DNA of 64,000 bases. Origin: Acinetobacter johnsonii CIP 64.6. Lineage in GTDB: Bacteria > Pseudomonadota > Gammaproteobacteria > Pseudomonadales > Moraxellaceae. Positions 62,687 to 64,000 of this stretch are shown piece after piece. Numbering within the stretch: position 1 is the stretch's first letter; each line of letters starts with the position of its first letter. The DNA lies in the NCBI RefSeq assembly GCF_000368045.1, contig NZ_KB849234.1, forward strand, positions 371,102 through 435,101. The letters run 5' to 3'. The notes beneath the pieces were generated by a model. The model saw nothing but the letters and a program-made list of their open reading frames with translations. It was not told where the DNA came from and did no database searches. A program made the translations under genes and the position numbers.

Positions 62687-64000
62687 ATGCTGCAATACTC
62701 AACCAATATTCAGTTAAATCAATACCGTCTAGGTGTTTGGTATGCGTCTTATCGACTGTTTATTGGTTGCTGTTTATTGTTGGTTTATCTGCTGACTTAT
62801 GAGCAACTGTTTTCCAATTATCAATATCCAGTATTGTATCGTTCTGTCCTGATTGGCTTTATTTTTATCAGTGCCTTTCAGCTATTGAGCCTCAAGCATG
62901 TGCGCAAGCGCATACCACTTCAGCTCACCTTGTTATTTATCGTCGATGTCATTAGCCTCAGCTTACTTACTTTCGCCACCGATGGTCCGAACTTACAGTT
63001 AAGTTTATTGTTTGTGATCACGATCTTTGCCTCTTGTGTATTGGTCGATAAACAAAAAGCACTCATCATTACGTTGATTGCTGTGATTACACTGGTTTAT
63101 CAACACTTTATTGGAACGCTATTTTCAATTAGTTCACTGAATACCATTGGCAACAGTGCCGTGCTCGCCTTTTTGTTCTTTGTGGTTTATGGGTCTGGAC
63201 AAATTGCAGTACGACGTTTTCAAGTCCTTGAAAATTTAAACTTCTATCAGTCCCAAGAACTGGATCAACTGCAAAACATTAACCGTTATATTTTAGAGCA
63301 AACCGAGCTCGGCTATTTGGTTCTCGATGAAAACTGCCACATGGTGCTGAGTAATCCTGCCGCATGTGCATTATTGGGTATCTCCCCGATTTATGCTCAC
63401 GATAAATATCCTTTGTACAAAGCACAGCCTGATTTATTTGAACTCCTCAAATTCGACCAACTGAAGAATGGAGAAAAATTCCAATTTACATCCCAGCTGA
63501 GTCGCTTTCAAATTCAGATCGAAATTCAAAAACTACAAGTACCGAATCAGACACTCACCTTATTCGTCCTGCAAGATGCACAAAAAATTAATCAACGTGT
63601 ACAACAACTCAAACTGGCTGCACTGGGTCAACTTTCTGCCAGCATTGCACATGAAATCCGCAATCCACTGGCAGCCATCACGCAAGCCAATGAATTAATG
63701 CAACTTAACGACCCACAACAAGAACTGTTGCATAACATGATTGCCAAACAAGCCTCACGGATTGATAAAATTATTGGCGATACACTGAACATGGCACGCA
63801 GTAAAGAAACCTATCCGACCTTGATTGATGTCGCCTCTTTTTTAGAACGTTTTATCGTTGAAGATTTGCCCGATGTCAAAGATCAAATTGATTACCGCAT
63901 TTCCGATCAAGCTCAGATTCAGTTTGATGAACAACAACTGAGGCAAGTGCTGATCAACCTGATTCGAAATGCCATTCGGCATAATGCAGCTGAAGCCGAG
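62687..64000 (+). CDS. pilS: PilS-like sensor histidine kinase, 3'-truncated
   Basis: A frame open from ATG 62687 to the right edge (438 codons visible, no stop). Six hydrophobic segments occupy about residues 20-175; a PAS-like region follows (YLVLDENCHMVLSNPAAC), then the H-box LSASIAHEIRNPLAAI and an N-box LINLIRNAIRHN close to the edge. No HAMP domain is seen. This plan matches PilS of the PilS-PilR type IV pilus system. The start has a weak ribosome binding site; the 3' end and PilR would lie beyond the window. Confidence 0.87.
   Translation, partial: MLQYSTNIQLNQYRLGVWYASYRLFIGCCLLLVYLLTYEQLFSNYQYPVLYRSVLIGFIFISAFQLLSLKHVRKRIPLQLTLLFIVDVISLSLLTFATDGPNLQLSLLFVITIFASCVLVDKQKALIITLIAVITLVYQHFIGTLFSISSLNTIGNSAVLAFLFFVVYGSGQIAVRRFQVLENLNFYQSQELDQLQNINRYILEQTELGYLVLDENCHMVLSNPAACALLGISPIYAHDKYPLYKAQPDLFELLKFDQLKNGEKFQFTSQLSRFQIQIEIQKLQVPNQTLTLFVLQDAQKINQRVQQLKLAALGQLSASIAHEIRNPLAAITQANELMQLNDPQQELLHNMIAKQASRIDKIIGDTLNMARSKETYPTLIDVASFLERFIVEDLPDVKDQIDYRISDQAQIQFDEQQLRQVLINLIRNAIRHNAAEAE

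Overview
The window is a stretch of core chromosome from a gammaproteobacterium of the Moraxellaceae, almost certainly Acinetobacter. The evidence is the codon and base composition (about 40% G+C), the wording of the proteins (RpoB, EF-Tu, GspD, FtsW and a short FeoB all look like Acinetobacter versions), and the gene order. No rRNA is present, so the species cannot be named. There are no insertion sequences, phage genes, CRISPR arrays or resistance genes; this is a conserved backbone region with small accessory touches.

Layout. Positions 1-11.4 kb hold a 5'-truncated protein with a (Glu-Val-Ala)n tandem repeat, a predicted outer-membrane barrel, htpG, a LprI-like secreted protein, ompW, a NhaC-type antiporter, an alpha/beta hydrolase, a DUF4442 protein and several small envelope proteins of unknown function. 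Positions 11.4-25.6 kb hold the transcription/translation block read on the minus strand: tRNA Thr-Tyr-Gly-Thr, tuf, tRNA-Trp, secE, nusG, rplK-rplA, rplJ-rplL, rpoB-rpoC, with structured leaders and an attenuator-like region between rplL and rpoB. Positions 25.6-33.3 kb hold trpE, gph, an FHA-domain membrane protein, the type II secretion genes gspD-gspC-gspN and an H-NS-like protein.

Positions 33.4-41.4 kb hold the tetrapyrrole operon hemC-hemD-hemX-hemY plus a thioesterase, the LytTR-type two-component pair (AlgZ/AlgR-like), and divergent argH-yggX. This argH/algZR/hemCD neighbourhood resembles that of Pseudomonas. Next come a candidate small RNA, phoU, a TolC-family protein, a lipoprotein, and a TPP riboswitch driving thiC, followed by nudF and cpdA. 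Positions 49-53.5 kb hold dksA, gluQ, ftsW and murD. Positions 53.6-56.1 kb hold the Fur-type feoA-feoB-Cys-rich protein operon. Positions 56.1-64 kb hold xerC, dsbC, hom, thrC, a PBP7-type endopeptidase, a GacA-like regulator and the start of a PilS-like kinase that runs off the right edge.

No clearly new multi-gene system was found. The best leads are non-coding: a promoter-hairpin-terminator unit at about 41.6 kb that looks like an unannotated small RNA with C-rich exposed segments; three DnaA-box-like sequences folded into a palindrome at 2.79 kb; three stacked RNA structures between rplL and rpoB; and a dispersed palindromic repeat, one copy of which sits on the ribosome binding site of gluQ. 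Among proteins, the EVA-repeat protein and the GspD with a long Pro/Thr-rich tail deserve attention.
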